Assembly: GCA_018242685.1 (NCBI GenBank)
Contig: JAFEBM010000023.1
Span: 1-64,000, forward strand
DNA: 64,000 nucleotides
Source: Nitrospira sp.
GTDB taxonomy: Bacteria > Nitrospirota > Nitrospiria > Nitrospirales > Nitrospiraceae
Reading direction: 5' to 3'
Part shown: positions 16,670-25,682 of the stretch, in pieces
How positions within the stretch are numbered: the first letter of the stretch is position 1
Layout of the letters: each line of letters opens with the position of its first letter
Made by a program: the position numbers and the translations under genes
The notes under the pieces: generated by a model
Databases searched by the model: none
Seen by the model: the letters and a program-made list of their open reading frames with translations, nothing else
Told to the model about the DNA's origin: nothing

Positions 16670-17797
16670 CTAGAGTTGTGAAGACCGTTCGGCTGGAAAG
16701 AGCACTGTATGGGTGGCGGAAACATGGAGTTCGACGGCCGTCCCTTCCTGGTAGACACTGGTGGAGCGTTCGCTGCTGTGGACGACTTGCCCGGAGGGAA
16801 GGCAGATTGTGTACAGGTTCTCCGAGCCTCGGAACTGGCGGGCCATAATCCGAGACTCAGCCGACTTGCTGGGCGTCAGGTGGATGTCGTCGGGGCGGAT
16901 CATGACGACGACCCTGCTTCCCTCGGCACTGTTCAGCGTATCGGGGAACTCACCCAGTTCGGTATGCACCATGCCTTGTCGAACCTGTCCGGTGAGAAAG
17001 TCGGCTTGGCCTACGAAATCGGCCACGAACCTGGTGGCTGGAAGGTGATAAATCACTTCCGGGGCATCCATCTGCTCGAGCACTCCCTGATTCAGGACTG
17101 CGATACGGTCCGCCATGGCGAAGGCTTCGTCATGATCATGCGTCACTAAAATGGTCGTGGTTTTTGTCCGCCGTAAGAGGGTGTGAACTTCTTGACGCAT
17201 ACGGCCGGCCATATCGGGGTCCAGGTTGCTGAACGGCTCATCCAAGAGGAGCAAGACGGGATGTTGCACGAGTGCGCGTGAAAGGGCCACTCGTTGCTGT
17301 TGCCCTCCCGATAACTCATGCGGGTAACGTCGGTCCAGTCCTTCGAGGCCGGTCAGCCGCAGCATTTCTTGGACACGACCTCTCCGTTCCGACCGCGACA
17401 GATGGCGGAGCCCGAAGGCGATGTTATCGACGACGCGCAGGTGAGGGAAAAGCGCATATTCCTGAAAGACCATGCCTACACGTCGGTCCTCCGTTGGAAT
17501 TGTTTCCGAGGAGGAGGAAACCAACCGGCCGGATAAAAATATTTGTCCGGACCGAACCGGTTCAAAACCGGCGATGGCTCGCAGAATAGTGGTTTTGCCG
17601 CAGCCGGACGGTCCCAGCAAACAGAGAATTTCGCCTTCACGCGCCGAAAATGAAATATCGCGGACGGCGGGTCGGTTGAGATCATAGGCACAGGACACGA
17701 AACGGAGTTCCAAGATAGGAGAGGCCGGCTGGTAGAGATGGACTTGACCTTCGAGCCGGTCGGCATCCACCTGTGCGATGTGCGACGGTTCGTTCAT
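16670..17797 (-). CDS. fbpC: Ferric-iron ABC transporter ATP-binding protein (FbpC-like)
   Basis: Walker A GPSGCGKTT, signature LSGGQQQR, Walker B LLLLDEPFSNLD and the H-loop THDHDEA are intact. A C-terminal TOBE-like domain follows, as in FbpC/PotA importers. The start is taken as the ATG at 17797, 7 nt after the permease stop; the frame extends further into the permease gene. It should energise import of iron bound by the periplasmic protein encoded at 19404. Confidence 0.88.
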   Translation of the reverse strand: MNEPSHIAQVDADRLEGQVHLYQPASPILELRFVSCAYDLNRPAVRDISFSAREGEILCLLGPSGCGKTTILRAIAGFEPVRSGQIFLSGRLVSSSSETIPTEDRRVGMVFQEYALFPHLRVVDNIAFGLRHLSRSERRGRVQEMLRLTGLEGLDRRYPHELSGGQQQRVALSRALVQHPVLLLLDEPFSNLDPDMAGRMRQEVHTLLRRTKTTTILVTHDHDEAFAMADRIAVLNQGVLEQMDAPEVIYHLPATRFVADFVGQADFLTGQVRQGMVHTELGEFPDTLNSAEGSRVVVMIRPDDIHLTPSKSAESRIMARQFRGSENLYTICLPSGQVVHSSERSTSVYQEGTAVELHVSATHTVLFPAERSSQL

Positions 17798-17804
17798 GGG
17801 GGTT

Positions 17805-19388
17805 TTACGCTGCCCGCCAATCACGGGACAGCAACAAGGCCAGCGCCGGTAAGCCGACGAGCACAATCAATAAGGCGGACGGAGCCGCCAGTTGGTAATA
17901 TTCTTCGCTGGCTTCCAGCCAGACGCGAATCGCCAAGGTGTCGAATCCCACCGGTCGCAATAGTAACGTCGCAGGAAGCTCCTTCATCGTCTGCAAAAAG
18001 ATCAAGACCCACGCCACGATGACCCCGTTGCGGATAAGCGGCAACGTCACGCGACGCCAGGTCTCTCGAACGGTAAGACCCAGTGTGCGGGCGACTTCCT
18101 CCAGGTTGGGCGTAATTTGCTGAATCGACGGTTCGAGTGACTGGAGACCGGCTGGGAGAAAATGTAGAACATAGGCGACGATCAATACGATCACCGTACC
18201 ATACAAGAACGGCAGGACCTTTAGAAAGAGGACCAGCACCGCGAGCGCAGCGACCGGTCCCGGCAATACGTAGCCGGCATAGGCGGCTTGCAAACAACCG
18301 GTATTGAACCAGGTCGGTTTTCGACCGGCGAGGTAGGCGAGGGGCAGTCCAACGAACACACCGGCCGTGGCGGCCAGGGTCGACAGCAAGGCACTATTCC
18401 AGACGAAGCCGAAGAAGCGGGCGTCAAGAATCGCCTGGACCTCCGGGGACAGGCACCATGTCATCAGTAGATAGGCAGGGATTCCGAAGGCCAAGCCGAT
18501 CACGGTGGCCAAGCATGCCGTCAGAGCGACAGTGTGCAACCACCCGCACCGGATTCGTTGCGGCGCCCGAAAGCGTCCGGAGGTCTGATAAAACCGGCTT
18601 TTTCGCCGAAACCATCGTTCGGTCAATAAGAACAGGAGCGCCAGGATGACCAGCAAGATGCTCAGGATGCTCGCGGCTTGATTATCGGACCGTCCGGTCA
18701 TTTGCTGAAACACGGCATAGGTGAGTGTTTGGTAGCGCAGCAGGGAGACGGCGCCGAAGTCTGAGACGACATACAGAATGACGAGGGCGAGGCCGGCGAC
18801 GATGGACGGGCGGAGTAATGGGAGGGTGACGAACAGCATTCTATGAAGCGGTGACGCGCCACAGGTACGGGCCACTTCTTCAAAGGACACGTTAAAACTC
18901 AGGAGCGCGCTGCGTGTGAGCAAGTAGACGAAGGGAAACGTGTCGAGCGCCATCACGACGGTGACGCCCCAGAAACTTTGGGGTGAGATGATTCGGGCTT
19001 GAGGGCCTGCGATCATCTGCCAGAGCTGTTCTACGGGACCGCCGAATCCCAAGAGATAGTTGTATACATAGGCCAAGACGTACGTCGGCATAGCCAGCGG
19101 CAACACGAGACCAACTTCCCACAGGCGGCGGCCGGGGAACTCGAAGCGCGTCACCATCCAGGCGGTCGAGACGCCAAGCACGAGTGTGAGCAAGGCCACG
19201 GTACCGGCCAAGGAAACCGTATTCACCAGCAGTTCAGGGATACGAGTGGTCCAGAGGCGATGCCAAATCGAAGGATCGGCCGACAAGGCAAGAGAGGTGA
19301 CATAGCCCAACGGCAGAAGGACCAGTGTCGCGCCGGCGAGGGCCGCGAGTTGGAGAGGAGAGACCGATGATCGGTGTAGGCCAATCAC
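17805..19388 (-). CDS. fbpB: Ferric-iron ABC transporter permease (FbpB-like, fused two-half)
   Basis: 527 residues with about 12 helices in two homologous halves, each with an EAA-type loop (EVARTCGASPLHRM and EVARTLGLTVRETW). This is the FbpB/SfuB arrangement, where one polypeptide supplies both permease halves. It lies between the binding-protein and ATPase genes in one leftward operon, with gaps of 15 bp and 7 bp. Confidence 0.9.
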   Translation of the reverse strand: MIGLHRSSVSPLQLAALAGATLVLLPLGYVTSLALSADPSIWHRLWTTRIPELLVNTVSLAGTVALLTLVLGVSTAWMVTRFEFPGRRLWEVGLVLPLAMPTYVLAYVYNYLLGFGGPVEQLWQMIAGPQARIISPQSFWGVTVVMALDTFPFVYLLTRSALLSFNVSFEEVARTCGASPLHRMLFVTLPLLRPSIVAGLALVILYVVSDFGAVSLLRYQTLTYAVFQQMTGRSDNQAASILSILLVILALLFLLTERWFRRKSRFYQTSGRFRAPQRIRCGWLHTVALTACLATVIGLAFGIPAYLLMTWCLSPEVQAILDARFFGFVWNSALLSTLAATAGVFVGLPLAYLAGRKPTWFNTGCLQAAYAGYVLPGPVAALAVLVLFLKVLPFLYGTVIVLIVAYVLHFLPAGLQSLEPSIQQITPNLEEVARTLGLTVRETWRRVTLPLIRNGVIVAWVLIFLQTMKELPATLLLRPVGFDTLAIRVWLEASEEYYQLAAPSALLIVLVGLPALALLLSRDWRAA

Positions 19389-19403
19389 TGGATGCTCGCA
19401 GAG

Positions 19404-20471
19404 TTACCGCATCCCTACTTGTTCGATGAGCAGCAGGGTAGGCTCTCGGAGTTCTGCGAGCTTCGCCAACGGGACGAGGGCCGCTCGGAAGCTTTTCCGT
19501 TCGGTCAGGGCGGGATCCGCCTTGACCTCAGGATGGAGCGGGTACTCCTTGTCGAGGTCGGCGAACATCTTCTGGCCGGCTTGTGCCACGAGAAATTCCA
19601 CGAGCAATTTGGCGTTTTCCACGCGGGGAGTGTGCTTCAGAACGCCGATGCCGGCCACGTTCATGATGGCGCCCATGCCTCCTTCCTGTTGATCGGGCAT
19701 CAACACCGCCAGCGGAGCAGTGGGTTGTGTCGCGAGATGCCGGTACACGTAGTAATGATTCACGATGCCCATGGCGACCTGACCCTTGGCGACGGCGTCG
19801 ACGATCTGCGAACTCTTCTGATAAACCTGGGTGCCGGCATTATCTCGAAGGCCTTCAAGAAACTTCCTGGTGTGATCGTCGCCGACGCTCGCGCGAATGA
19901 CCGACACACCTGCTTGCAAATATTCGCTGCCGGCGTTGGGAATGGCGATCTTGTTCTTCCATTTCGGATCGGCCAAGTCCAGCAACGACGTGATCTGATC
20001 GGGTTTCACCATCGTCGTGTTATACACGACGATCCAAAACCGGCCGGACAAGCCGATCCAGCTGTTGTCCGATGCGCGAAACTGGGGAGGGATGGCCCGT
20101 TCGACTTCCCGCATGTTCAGCGGACGAAAGAGTCCGGCAGCGCGGGCCATTTCCAAACTGCCGGCATCGTTGGTAATGAAGACATCGGCGGGGCTGCGTT
20201 GTCCTTCTGCCTTCATTCGATTCACCAACTCCGTGGTGCCGGAGGAGAGCAACTCTATTTGAATACCGGTCTTTGCCGTGAAGGCATCCAAGACAGGTTT
20301 GATCAATCGTTCCGCCCGTCCGGAATAGACGGTCAACTTGTCGGCAGCCGATGCGATGGACGGCATGATCAGCCCAAAGACTGTGAGGAAGGCGGCAACT
20401 GAAACACCGAGGAGCTTGAGTTGAGAGACAATAGCCGTGACGCGAGGTGAACGTCGGCAAAATAAGTGCAT
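19404..20471 (-). CDS. fbpA: Periplasmic ferric-iron-binding protein (FbpA-like)
   Basis: A signal peptide (cleavage near ASAA) precedes a ~315-residue class-II binding-protein fold starting KLTVYSGR. The NHYYVYR segment supplies the paired tyrosines that bind Fe3+ in FbpA/FutA proteins. It delivers iron to the adjacent permease/ATPase. I chose the ATG at 20471 with AGAAGGG upstream, over a TTG two codons earlier. The fur-like gene lies immediately upstream, in the same direction. Confidence 0.9.
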   Translation of the reverse strand: MHLFCRRSPRVTAIVSQLKLLGVSVAAFLTVFGLIMPSIASAADKLTVYSGRAERLIKPVLDAFTAKTGIQIELLSSGTTELVNRMKAEGQRSPADVFITNDAGSLEMARAAGLFRPLNMREVERAIPPQFRASDNSWIGLSGRFWIVVYNTTMVKPDQITSLLDLADPKWKNKIAIPNAGSEYLQAGVSVIRASVGDDHTRKFLEGLRDNAGTQVYQKSSQIVDAVAKGQVAMGIVNHYYVYRHLATQPTAPLAVLMPDQQEGGMGAIMNVAGIGVLKHTPRVENAKLLVEFLVAQAGQKMFADLDKEYPLHPEVKADPALTERKSFRAALVPLAKLAELREPTLLLIEQVGMR

Positions 20472-20555
20472 GACCAACCCTTCTGTCCAGGTGGAGGGGA
20501 GTTGAAACCGGCAAGCCGCCTAAAAAAAAACGAATACCAGAAACAGCGGTAAGGG

Positions 20556-20990
20556 TCAATGACGGCAGCGAGAGCAGAGTCCGTAGAGCTCGAGGCGGTG
20601 AGTTTGGATGGTAAAACCGTTCCGCGATGCCACTTCTTCCTGAAGACGCTCAATATCGCAATTCTCGAATTCCACTATTTTCCCACAGCCCGTGCAAATC
20701 AGATGATCATGATGGCCCTTATGCGACACATTGTCGTACTGGGTTTGCGTACCGAAGTGCCTGGCCTGGGCCAGACCCGCGTCGCAGAAGAGATTGAGCG
20801 TGCGGTAAATGGTCGCGAGGCCCAGGTGCGGATCTTTGCGCGCCAACTGGTGGTACATCGCTTCGGCTGTGATGTGTTCCTGCTTCAGAAAGGCATCGAG
20901 GATCAATTCACGCTGCCGCGTGAATTTGAGCTGGTTCTTTCCAAGATGCTCCTTCAGGACACCCATTTCTTTGACATGTTTCAACATCAT
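20556..20990 (-). CDS. fur: Fur-family metal-responsive repressor
   Basis: 144 residues: winged-helix DNA-binding part with GLATIYRTLNLF, then a dimerisation part with SHKGHHDHLIC, CTGC and the C-terminal CSRC that together form structural and regulatory metal sites. Length and motifs fit Fur (PerR or Zur cannot be excluded). The start is the ATG at 20990, with AGGAGG 12 nt upstream; the open frame extends upstream without support. It is positioned to autoregulate with the iron transporter. A Fur-like box is seen at 12641. Confidence 0.85.
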   Translation of the reverse strand: MMLKHVKEMGVLKEHLGKNQLKFTRQRELILDAFLKQEHITAEAMYHQLARKDPHLGLATIYRTLNLFCDAGLAQARHFGTQTQYDNVSHKGHHDHLICTGCGKIVEFENCDIERLQEEVASRNGFTIQTHRLELYGLCSRCRH

Positions 20991-21145
20991 GATCAGATCG
21001 AGCCTCCTGGATGGGGAATTAAAGACGAAACTGAGCGGCCGGTCAAGAGTGTCTCCATCGTAATGGATCGCCATCCCCAATTCCCTTTGACGGCTGCTTC
21101 CCCGGCTGTCTATAGTGAAGCTCTTACGTCCATCGCGAGGAGACC

Positions 21146-21742
21146 TTGAGAACACCCAACCAGATCACAGTTGATCGTGCGCTTCTCCTGTATATCCTGC
21201 AGCTTGCAGAGCCCTACGACGGGATGAGCGATGTGAAGTTGCAGCAGCTGTGTTTTCTGTGCGAACTCCAAACTTTTGCCAAAGGCCTGAAGGCGTTCCA
21301 TTTCGAATTCTTTCGCTTCGCGTATGGAGCCTTCAGCAAAGATCTCGATAACGACCTGACCTCCCTCCGTCGGAAAGGGCGGATCGAGAATTTCGCGGTA
21401 TCGGATCAAGTGAAGGAGGAGGCGATACCGTTGCTCCTGAACGCGATCGAAGGGGTGGAGGCCAATGAGAAGGCCAAGGACATTGTCGATGCCGTCGTCG
21501 CCGCCTATGGACATCAAGACAGCGGTGCCATCACGAGTTCCGTCGAATCGGTTCAGCTGAGCACGCCCCAGGACCCTGATCTCAAGATTCCCATTCGGGA
21601 TATTGTATTCCACACCACGCTCCTTGTGCCGCATCGGATCGAGGTGCAGGCTGAAGTTGCATTGTCTCCCACCATTCTGGCAAAGCTCAACGCCGCTATG
21701 GGGTACGACAGCCGGCCCGCAATGGACGCTCACAGCTGGTAG
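21146..21742 (+). CDS. Panacea/DUF4065-like protein (possible antitoxin or phage-related)
   Basis: The N-terminal part (LLYILQLAEPYDGMSDVKLQQLCFLC and onward to SKDLDNDLTSLRRKGRIE) resembles the Panacea/SocA-GepA helical domain found in antitoxins and phage proteins. The start is a TTG with GAGGAG just upstream; no ATG near the conserved region fits better. It is monocistronic and overlaps the convergent carboxypeptidase gene by 13 bp. No toxin partner is adjacent, so a toxin-antitoxin role is only a suggestion. Confidence 0.55.
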   Translation: MRTPNQITVDRALLLYILQLAEPYDGMSDVKLQQLCFLCELQTFAKGLKAFHFEFFRFAYGAFSKDLDNDLTSLRRKGRIENFAVSDQVKEEAIPLLLNAIEGVEANEKAKDIVDAVVAAYGHQDSGAITSSVESVQLSTPQDPDLKIPIRDIVFHTTLLVPHRIEVQAEVALSPTILAKLNAAMGYDSRPAMDAHSW

Positions 21743-23262
21743 AGTTCGCCGTATTTCTTTTCCACGTAGTTGAGAAAGGGATCGGGACTGACGGCTGAAC
21801 CGGTCACACGTTGCGCGAGGTGGGCCGGCGTGAACATGCGGCCCCAGCGGTGAATTTTCTGTTCCAGCCACCGGCGCAAGACTAGTAACTGGCCGGCTGC
21901 AATCTCATCCTCCAACTGTGGAATCTCCAGCTTGGCCTGTTCGAAGAATTGCACGGAATAGAGGTTGCCTAAGGTGTACGTGGGGAAATACCCGAAGGCG
22001 CCGAATGACCAGTGCACGTCCTGCAGCACCCCTTCCGCGTCGGAAGTCGGGACGATGCCCAAGTAGTCTTTCATCTTCTGATTCCAGATCGCCGGCAAGT
22101 CATCGGGCTGCGTCTTGTTTTCCACGAGCGCTTGCTCGATCTCGAACCGCAGCATGATATGGAGATTGTAGGTCAGCTCGTCGGCTTCCACGCGGATCAA
22201 CGACAGCTTCACACGATTGATCGCGGCATAGAATTGCTCGATATCCACGGCGCGCAGTTGGTGGTGAAACGTCTGCTGCAAAATCGGGTAGAAAAAGCGC
22301 CAAAAAGACCGCGAACGTCCGACGCAATTTTCCCAGAGACGAGACTGGCTTTCATGGATGCCGAGGGAGACCGAATCGCCCAACGGCGTGCCGAAATACC
22401 GTTGATCCAGCCCTTGGTCATACAGTCCGTGCCCTCCTTCATGAATACAACTGAAGAGGCAGGATTGTAATTCCTGTTCATGAACACGGGTGGTCACGCG
22501 CACGTCGGTCGGATGAAACGATGTGGTGAAAGGATGGGCTGAGAGATCCAGTCGTCCGCGCTCGAAGTCATACCCCATTGCGATCAAGACCAATCGGCCG
22601 AACTCCAGTTGTCGAGTCTGGTCATAGGAATGGCGCAATATTCCGTCATCGATGTGAACGCGGCTCTCAGTGATTCGTTTCAGCAGGGGCACGAGGCGCG
22701 CTTTGAGCGCGGCAAACACCGGCTGGAGGCCGGCTATGGTTGCGCCCGGTTCATAGACATCCAACAGGGCGTTGTAGGGCGAATCCTGATATCCGAGATG
22801 CTCGGCTTCTTCCCGCTTGAGCTGCAACACCGTCCGGAGGTTCGGCAGAAACATCGCGAATGTATTTTGTTCTTTCGCCTCGGCCCACACCTGCTGAGCC
22901 AGCGAACATTCGCGGCTCAACTTCACGACGAAATCCGAGGGCAGTTTCTTCGCGCGGCTGAAGTCCCGCCACACTTCGCGCAAGAGCGAGCGTGACGGTT
23001 CATCCCAGGCATCTCCCGCTTGGTCAATCGCCTGACCGGTCGCCGGATCGACCCATTGTGACAAGAGCGCCTGCACGTCCGACGAGGCCAATTTCTGATG
23101 AGCCAGGCCCTGAAGCACGGCGATCTGCTCGGCCCTCGCTTCCCCCCCGCCGACCGGCATGTAGGTTTCCTGATCCCACGACAAGACCGAGGCGGCACTA
23201 TTGATGCGTTGAATTTCCAGCAACCTGGTCGTAAGAGGTTCCAACGTCGCGAGCGTCTTCAA
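21730..23262 (-). CDS. M32-family metallocarboxypeptidase (Taq type)
   Basis: 510 residues with the zinc motif HEGGH (in SCIHEGGHGLYDQGL) and the N-terminal VLSWDQETYMP typical of carboxypeptidase Taq. It removes C-terminal residues from peptides in the cytoplasm (no signal peptide). Full length for the family. Divergently oriented from the methyltransferase gene; likely a housekeeping peptide-turnover enzyme. Confidence 0.93.
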   Translation of the reverse strand: MKTLATLEPLTTRLLEIQRINSAASVLSWDQETYMPVGGGEARAEQIAVLQGLAHQKLASSDVQALLSQWVDPATGQAIDQAGDAWDEPSRSLLREVWRDFSRAKKLPSDFVVKLSRECSLAQQVWAEAKEQNTFAMFLPNLRTVLQLKREEAEHLGYQDSPYNALLDVYEPGATIAGLQPVFAALKARLVPLLKRITESRVHIDDGILRHSYDQTRQLEFGRLVLIAMGYDFERGRLDLSAHPFTTSFHPTDVRVTTRVHEQELQSCLFSCIHEGGHGLYDQGLDQRYFGTPLGDSVSLGIHESQSRLWENCVGRSRSFWRFFYPILQQTFHHQLRAVDIEQFYAAINRVKLSLIRVEADELTYNLHIMLRFEIEQALVENKTQPDDLPAIWNQKMKDYLGIVPTSDAEGVLQDVHWSFGAFGYFPTYTLGNLYSVQFFEQAKLEIPQLEDEIAAGQLLVLRRWLEQKIHRWGRMFTPAHLAQRVTGSAVSPDPFLNYVEKKYGELYQL

Positions 23263-23364
23263 TCAGGTCTCCTTTCCACTATGTTAAGATCCGCTCATGA
23301 TTCTGCAGCCGAGCGCAGTGTACGCAACCACATCGGTCTTTTCAAATTGCTGAAGGGAATACAG

Positions 23365-24024
23365 ATGAAACAGCTGATTCCGTCCGAGATCGAAGCATAC
23401 GCCGAAACCCATTCCATACCGGAATCGTCGGTCTGTCGCGCGCTGCGCGAGGAGACCTATCGGACCATGGAGTACTCCCAGATGCTGGTCGGTCCCTTGG
23501 AAGGGGCGTTCCTGAAAATGATGACGCAGTTGGTGGGTGCGAAGCGGGTGCTCGAAATCGGGATGTTTACCGGCTACAGTGCCCTCTGCTTCGCGGAAGC
23601 CTTGCCCGAAGATGGAACCGTCGTTACCTGCGAGATTGATGAGAAAGCGGCAGCGGTGGCCAGGCGCTATATCGCACAAGCGCCATTTGGGGGCAAGGTC
23701 AGTATCCGCATGGGAGCCGCACTCAATGCGATGCGCGTGCTCTCCGGTCCATTCGATCTCATCTTCATCGATGCAGATAAAACCAATTACCTCAATTATT
23801 ACCGCCGTTCGCTCGATCTGCTCGCTCCCAATGGGGTGATCTTAATCGACAACGTGCTGTGGAGCGGTGAAGTCTTAAAACAACCGCCGTTTGATGAATC
23901 CACCGCCGCCATTCAGGAGCTGAACCGGACCGTCTCAACCGATCCTCGCGTCACTGCTGTACTGGTTACGATCCGTGATGGGATTTTGGTGGTGAGAAGA
24001 GCGGAGAGTTCCAAATCGCGGTGA
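23365..24024 (+). CDS. Class I SAM-dependent O-methyltransferase (CCoAOMT-like)
   Basis: 219 residues with the SAM-binding motif VLEIGMFTGYSAL, CEID, and the metal-site segment FIDADKTNY followed by IDNVLWSG, as in caffeoyl-CoA/catechol O-methyltransferases. These use a divalent metal and methylate catechol-type hydroxyls; the substrate here is unknown. The start is the ATG at 23365 with GAAGGG upstream; the frame is open much further left, over the carboxypeptidase gene, without meaning. Confidence 0.9.
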   Translation: MKQLIPSEIEAYAETHSIPESSVCRALREETYRTMEYSQMLVGPLEGAFLKMMTQLVGAKRVLEIGMFTGYSALCFAEALPEDGTVVTCEIDEKAAAVARRYIAQAPFGGKVSIRMGAALNAMRVLSGPFDLIFIDADKTNYLNYYRRSLDLLAPNGVILIDNVLWSGEVLKQPPFDESTAAIQELNRTVSTDPRVTAVLVTIRDGILVVRRAESSKSR

Positions 24025-24042
24025 TTGAGAACGCTCTGCCGA

Positions 24043-24471
24043 TCAACCCCTGGGCAAGATGTTGAAACCTTCTCGACGTCCGGCTTCCCGCAATCGTTGG
24101 TCCAGGCACACAAACTCTCTGTGGGCTGGATTGCCTTGACACCATACTATGGCCGCCGCTAACTGCAGGGAATCGGCGGCTCGTAAGGGATGCAGTCGCA
24201 AGACACGAGCGGCCTGATCTCGGACAGCTTCACTCGGTTCCACTTCCGTCCAAGCAGTCACCAGTGCTCGCAGGACAGCTTGTGTCTGCCTATCTTCCTC
24301 AACATCAAGAACCTCCTCTCGTCTCAGTCTTGCGAAAGCCGAAAGACACTCAATCGGCGAAGCCCACCATGTGACGATGGATTGGTCTGCTTGGAGCAGT
24401 TTTCTTAGAGCGGGGCTTTCGCGTTCCTGAAGGCACAGAGGGATCAGCGCGGAGGCGTCCCAAAACTTCAT
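24043..24471 (-). CDS. vapC: VapC-like PIN-domain toxin
   Basis: 142 residues with the PIN acidic residues: Asp5 (MKFWDASAL), the Glu in SPIECLSA, the Asp in RAADSLQLA and the Asp in CLDQRL. Such toxins are Mg2+-dependent RNases, often cutting tRNA or rRNA. The start overlaps the stop of the antitoxin gene by 4 nt (ATGA), the usual coupling. All four acidic positions are intact, so it is probably active. Confidence 0.88.
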   Translation of the reverse strand: MKFWDASALIPLCLQERESPALRKLLQADQSIVTWWASPIECLSAFARLRREEVLDVEEDRQTQAVLRALVTAWTEVEPSEAVRDQAARVLRLHPLRAADSLQLAAAIVWCQGNPAHREFVCLDQRLREAGRREGFNILPRG

Positions 24472-24758
24472 CGCCCTTCAGACCGATCTGCCAGAAGTGC
24501 TTTGAGTCCTCGCCCCTCTCGGTCCTTGGGCCGTGGCAATTTCCAAAAGCCAGCCGGCAATTTGCCGGTTCCTAAGCGAACCAGCCCGGCGCGGGCGAGA
24601 TCGTGCAGGGTGTCACTCTCATGACCATCTTTCGACAAGGGCACGAGCTTCGCGATGGGCTTCCCTCGCTCGACCACCAGTACCTCATCACCGGCTTTGA
24701 CTTTAGCGAGACAGGCACTCAGCGTAGCTTTCAGTGTGGAAACTGCTGCGCGTTTCAT
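24468..24758 (-). CDS. vapB: Phd/YefM-like antitoxin
   Basis: 96 residues beginning MKRAAVSTLKATLSACLAKV with GDEVLVVERGKPIAKLVP, the Phd/YefM DNA-binding fold. The C-terminal part (GFWKLPRP) is the toxin-binding tail. AGGAG precedes the ATG at 24758. It should neutralise the PIN toxin and repress the pair's promoter. Confidence 0.85.
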   Translation of the reverse strand: MKRAAVSTLKATLSACLAKVKAGDEVLVVERGKPIAKLVPLSKDGHESDTLHDLARAGLVRLGTGKLPAGFWKLPRPKDREGRGLKALLADRSEGR

Positions 24759-25095
24759 GAATGACTCCTCAGGACTAGTGCATATGACCAATATAGTCCA
24801 TTGAGTCGATTCCGTGCAAGGAAAGGGACTGTTGGGCTAACCATGTAGGCCGCAGTGTCCAGGCTATTCTCAAGAAGAGCGAGTAGAGAACACGATGACA
24901 GACCTAATCTTAGCTCAGCATCTACAGGAACACCAAAGGCCTGATTGAATGCCTCATGCCTTCAGAAACAAACAAGCCCTAGTTCCGTAATCCATCTTAC
25001 TTATGGTATCTGTACCGATACGTGCCGTATCTCGTTTGCCACCTCGTTGTGGCAGTGGCCTTTCTCTCGCCGTGAACGACTCGATGGAGGAGCCT
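24759..25095. other. Intergenic region before the SLATT gene
   Basis: 337 bp with no gene I can support. It must hold the leftward toxin-antitoxin promoter and the rightward promoter of the SLATT-protease cluster. I saw no convincing palindrome or operator. Confidence 0.4.
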
Positions 25096-25647
25096 GTGAA
25101 TAATCTAAATAAGCCGACTGACCATGAGCACATGCGGGCCGAGATGGACAAGCTCATCGCATCCCTGGATTTGCCGGAACTGAACAAGGAGTTTATGCGG
25201 GCGCGGTGGTTGGAGCTGGTCATTTGGATGGATGGGAAGGCGCAGGAGTCCGTGTGGTGGTATCGTAGGCTACGTCTGGCGACGATCGTCGGCGGCGTGA
25301 TCGTGCCGGCGCTGGTCAGCTTGAATGTCGGCGATGATGTCGCACCTCTGGTCAAAACGCTCACGTTCATCGTCAGCCTTGCGGTGGCGTTGAGCGCTGC
25401 TGTGGAGGAGTTCTTTCGCCATGGTGATCGATGGCGCCACTACCGGCGCATGACCGAGTCGCTCAAGAGCGAAGGCTGGCAATTTCTACAGCTGAGCGGA
25501 AGCTATGCCAACCAAACCCATATTCAGGCATACCCGGTCTTTGCGGCGCGGGTTGAAGAGCTGAGCCGAGAAGAGGTCGAGTCCTACATCACGCAGGTGT
25601 TCAAGGAAAAAAAAGAGGCAGATGACAAGACACCCTCTGTGTCGTGA
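25096..25647 (+). CDS. SLATT/DUF4231-domain two-helix membrane protein
   Basis: 183 residues from a GTG with GGAGG just upstream (the frame is open from 25003). Two adjacent membrane helices (TIVGGVIVPALVSLN and TFIVSLAVALSAAVEEFF) are followed by a conserved charged segment (RHGDRWRHYRRMTESLKSEGWQF) and an amphipathic helical tail. This is the SLATT/DUF4231 pattern. SLATT proteins are proposed membrane-perturbing effectors of nucleotide- or protease-activated conflict systems (Burroughs and colleagues). Here a caspase-like gene follows after 35 bp and the lipase-CHAT gene after it, so cleavage-activated pore formation is a reasonable hypothesis. Not demonstrated. Confidence 0.75.
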   Translation: MNNLNKPTDHEHMRAEMDKLIASLDLPELNKEFMRARWLELVIWMDGKAQESVWWYRRLRLATIVGGVIVPALVSLNVGDDVAPLVKTLTFIVSLAVALSAAVEEFFRHGDRWRHYRRMTESLKSEGWQFLQLSGSYANQTHIQAYPVFAARVEELSREEVESYITQVFKEKKEADDKTPSVS

Positions 25648-25682
25648 GGTTAGTACCTATTCAATCACAGAAAGGAGAGGGT

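Noticed and set aside
21110..21871. Leftward 253-codon frame over the Panacea-like gene
   Set aside because: Overlaps two better-supported genes, has no motif and appears only because both strands are open in GC-rich sequence.
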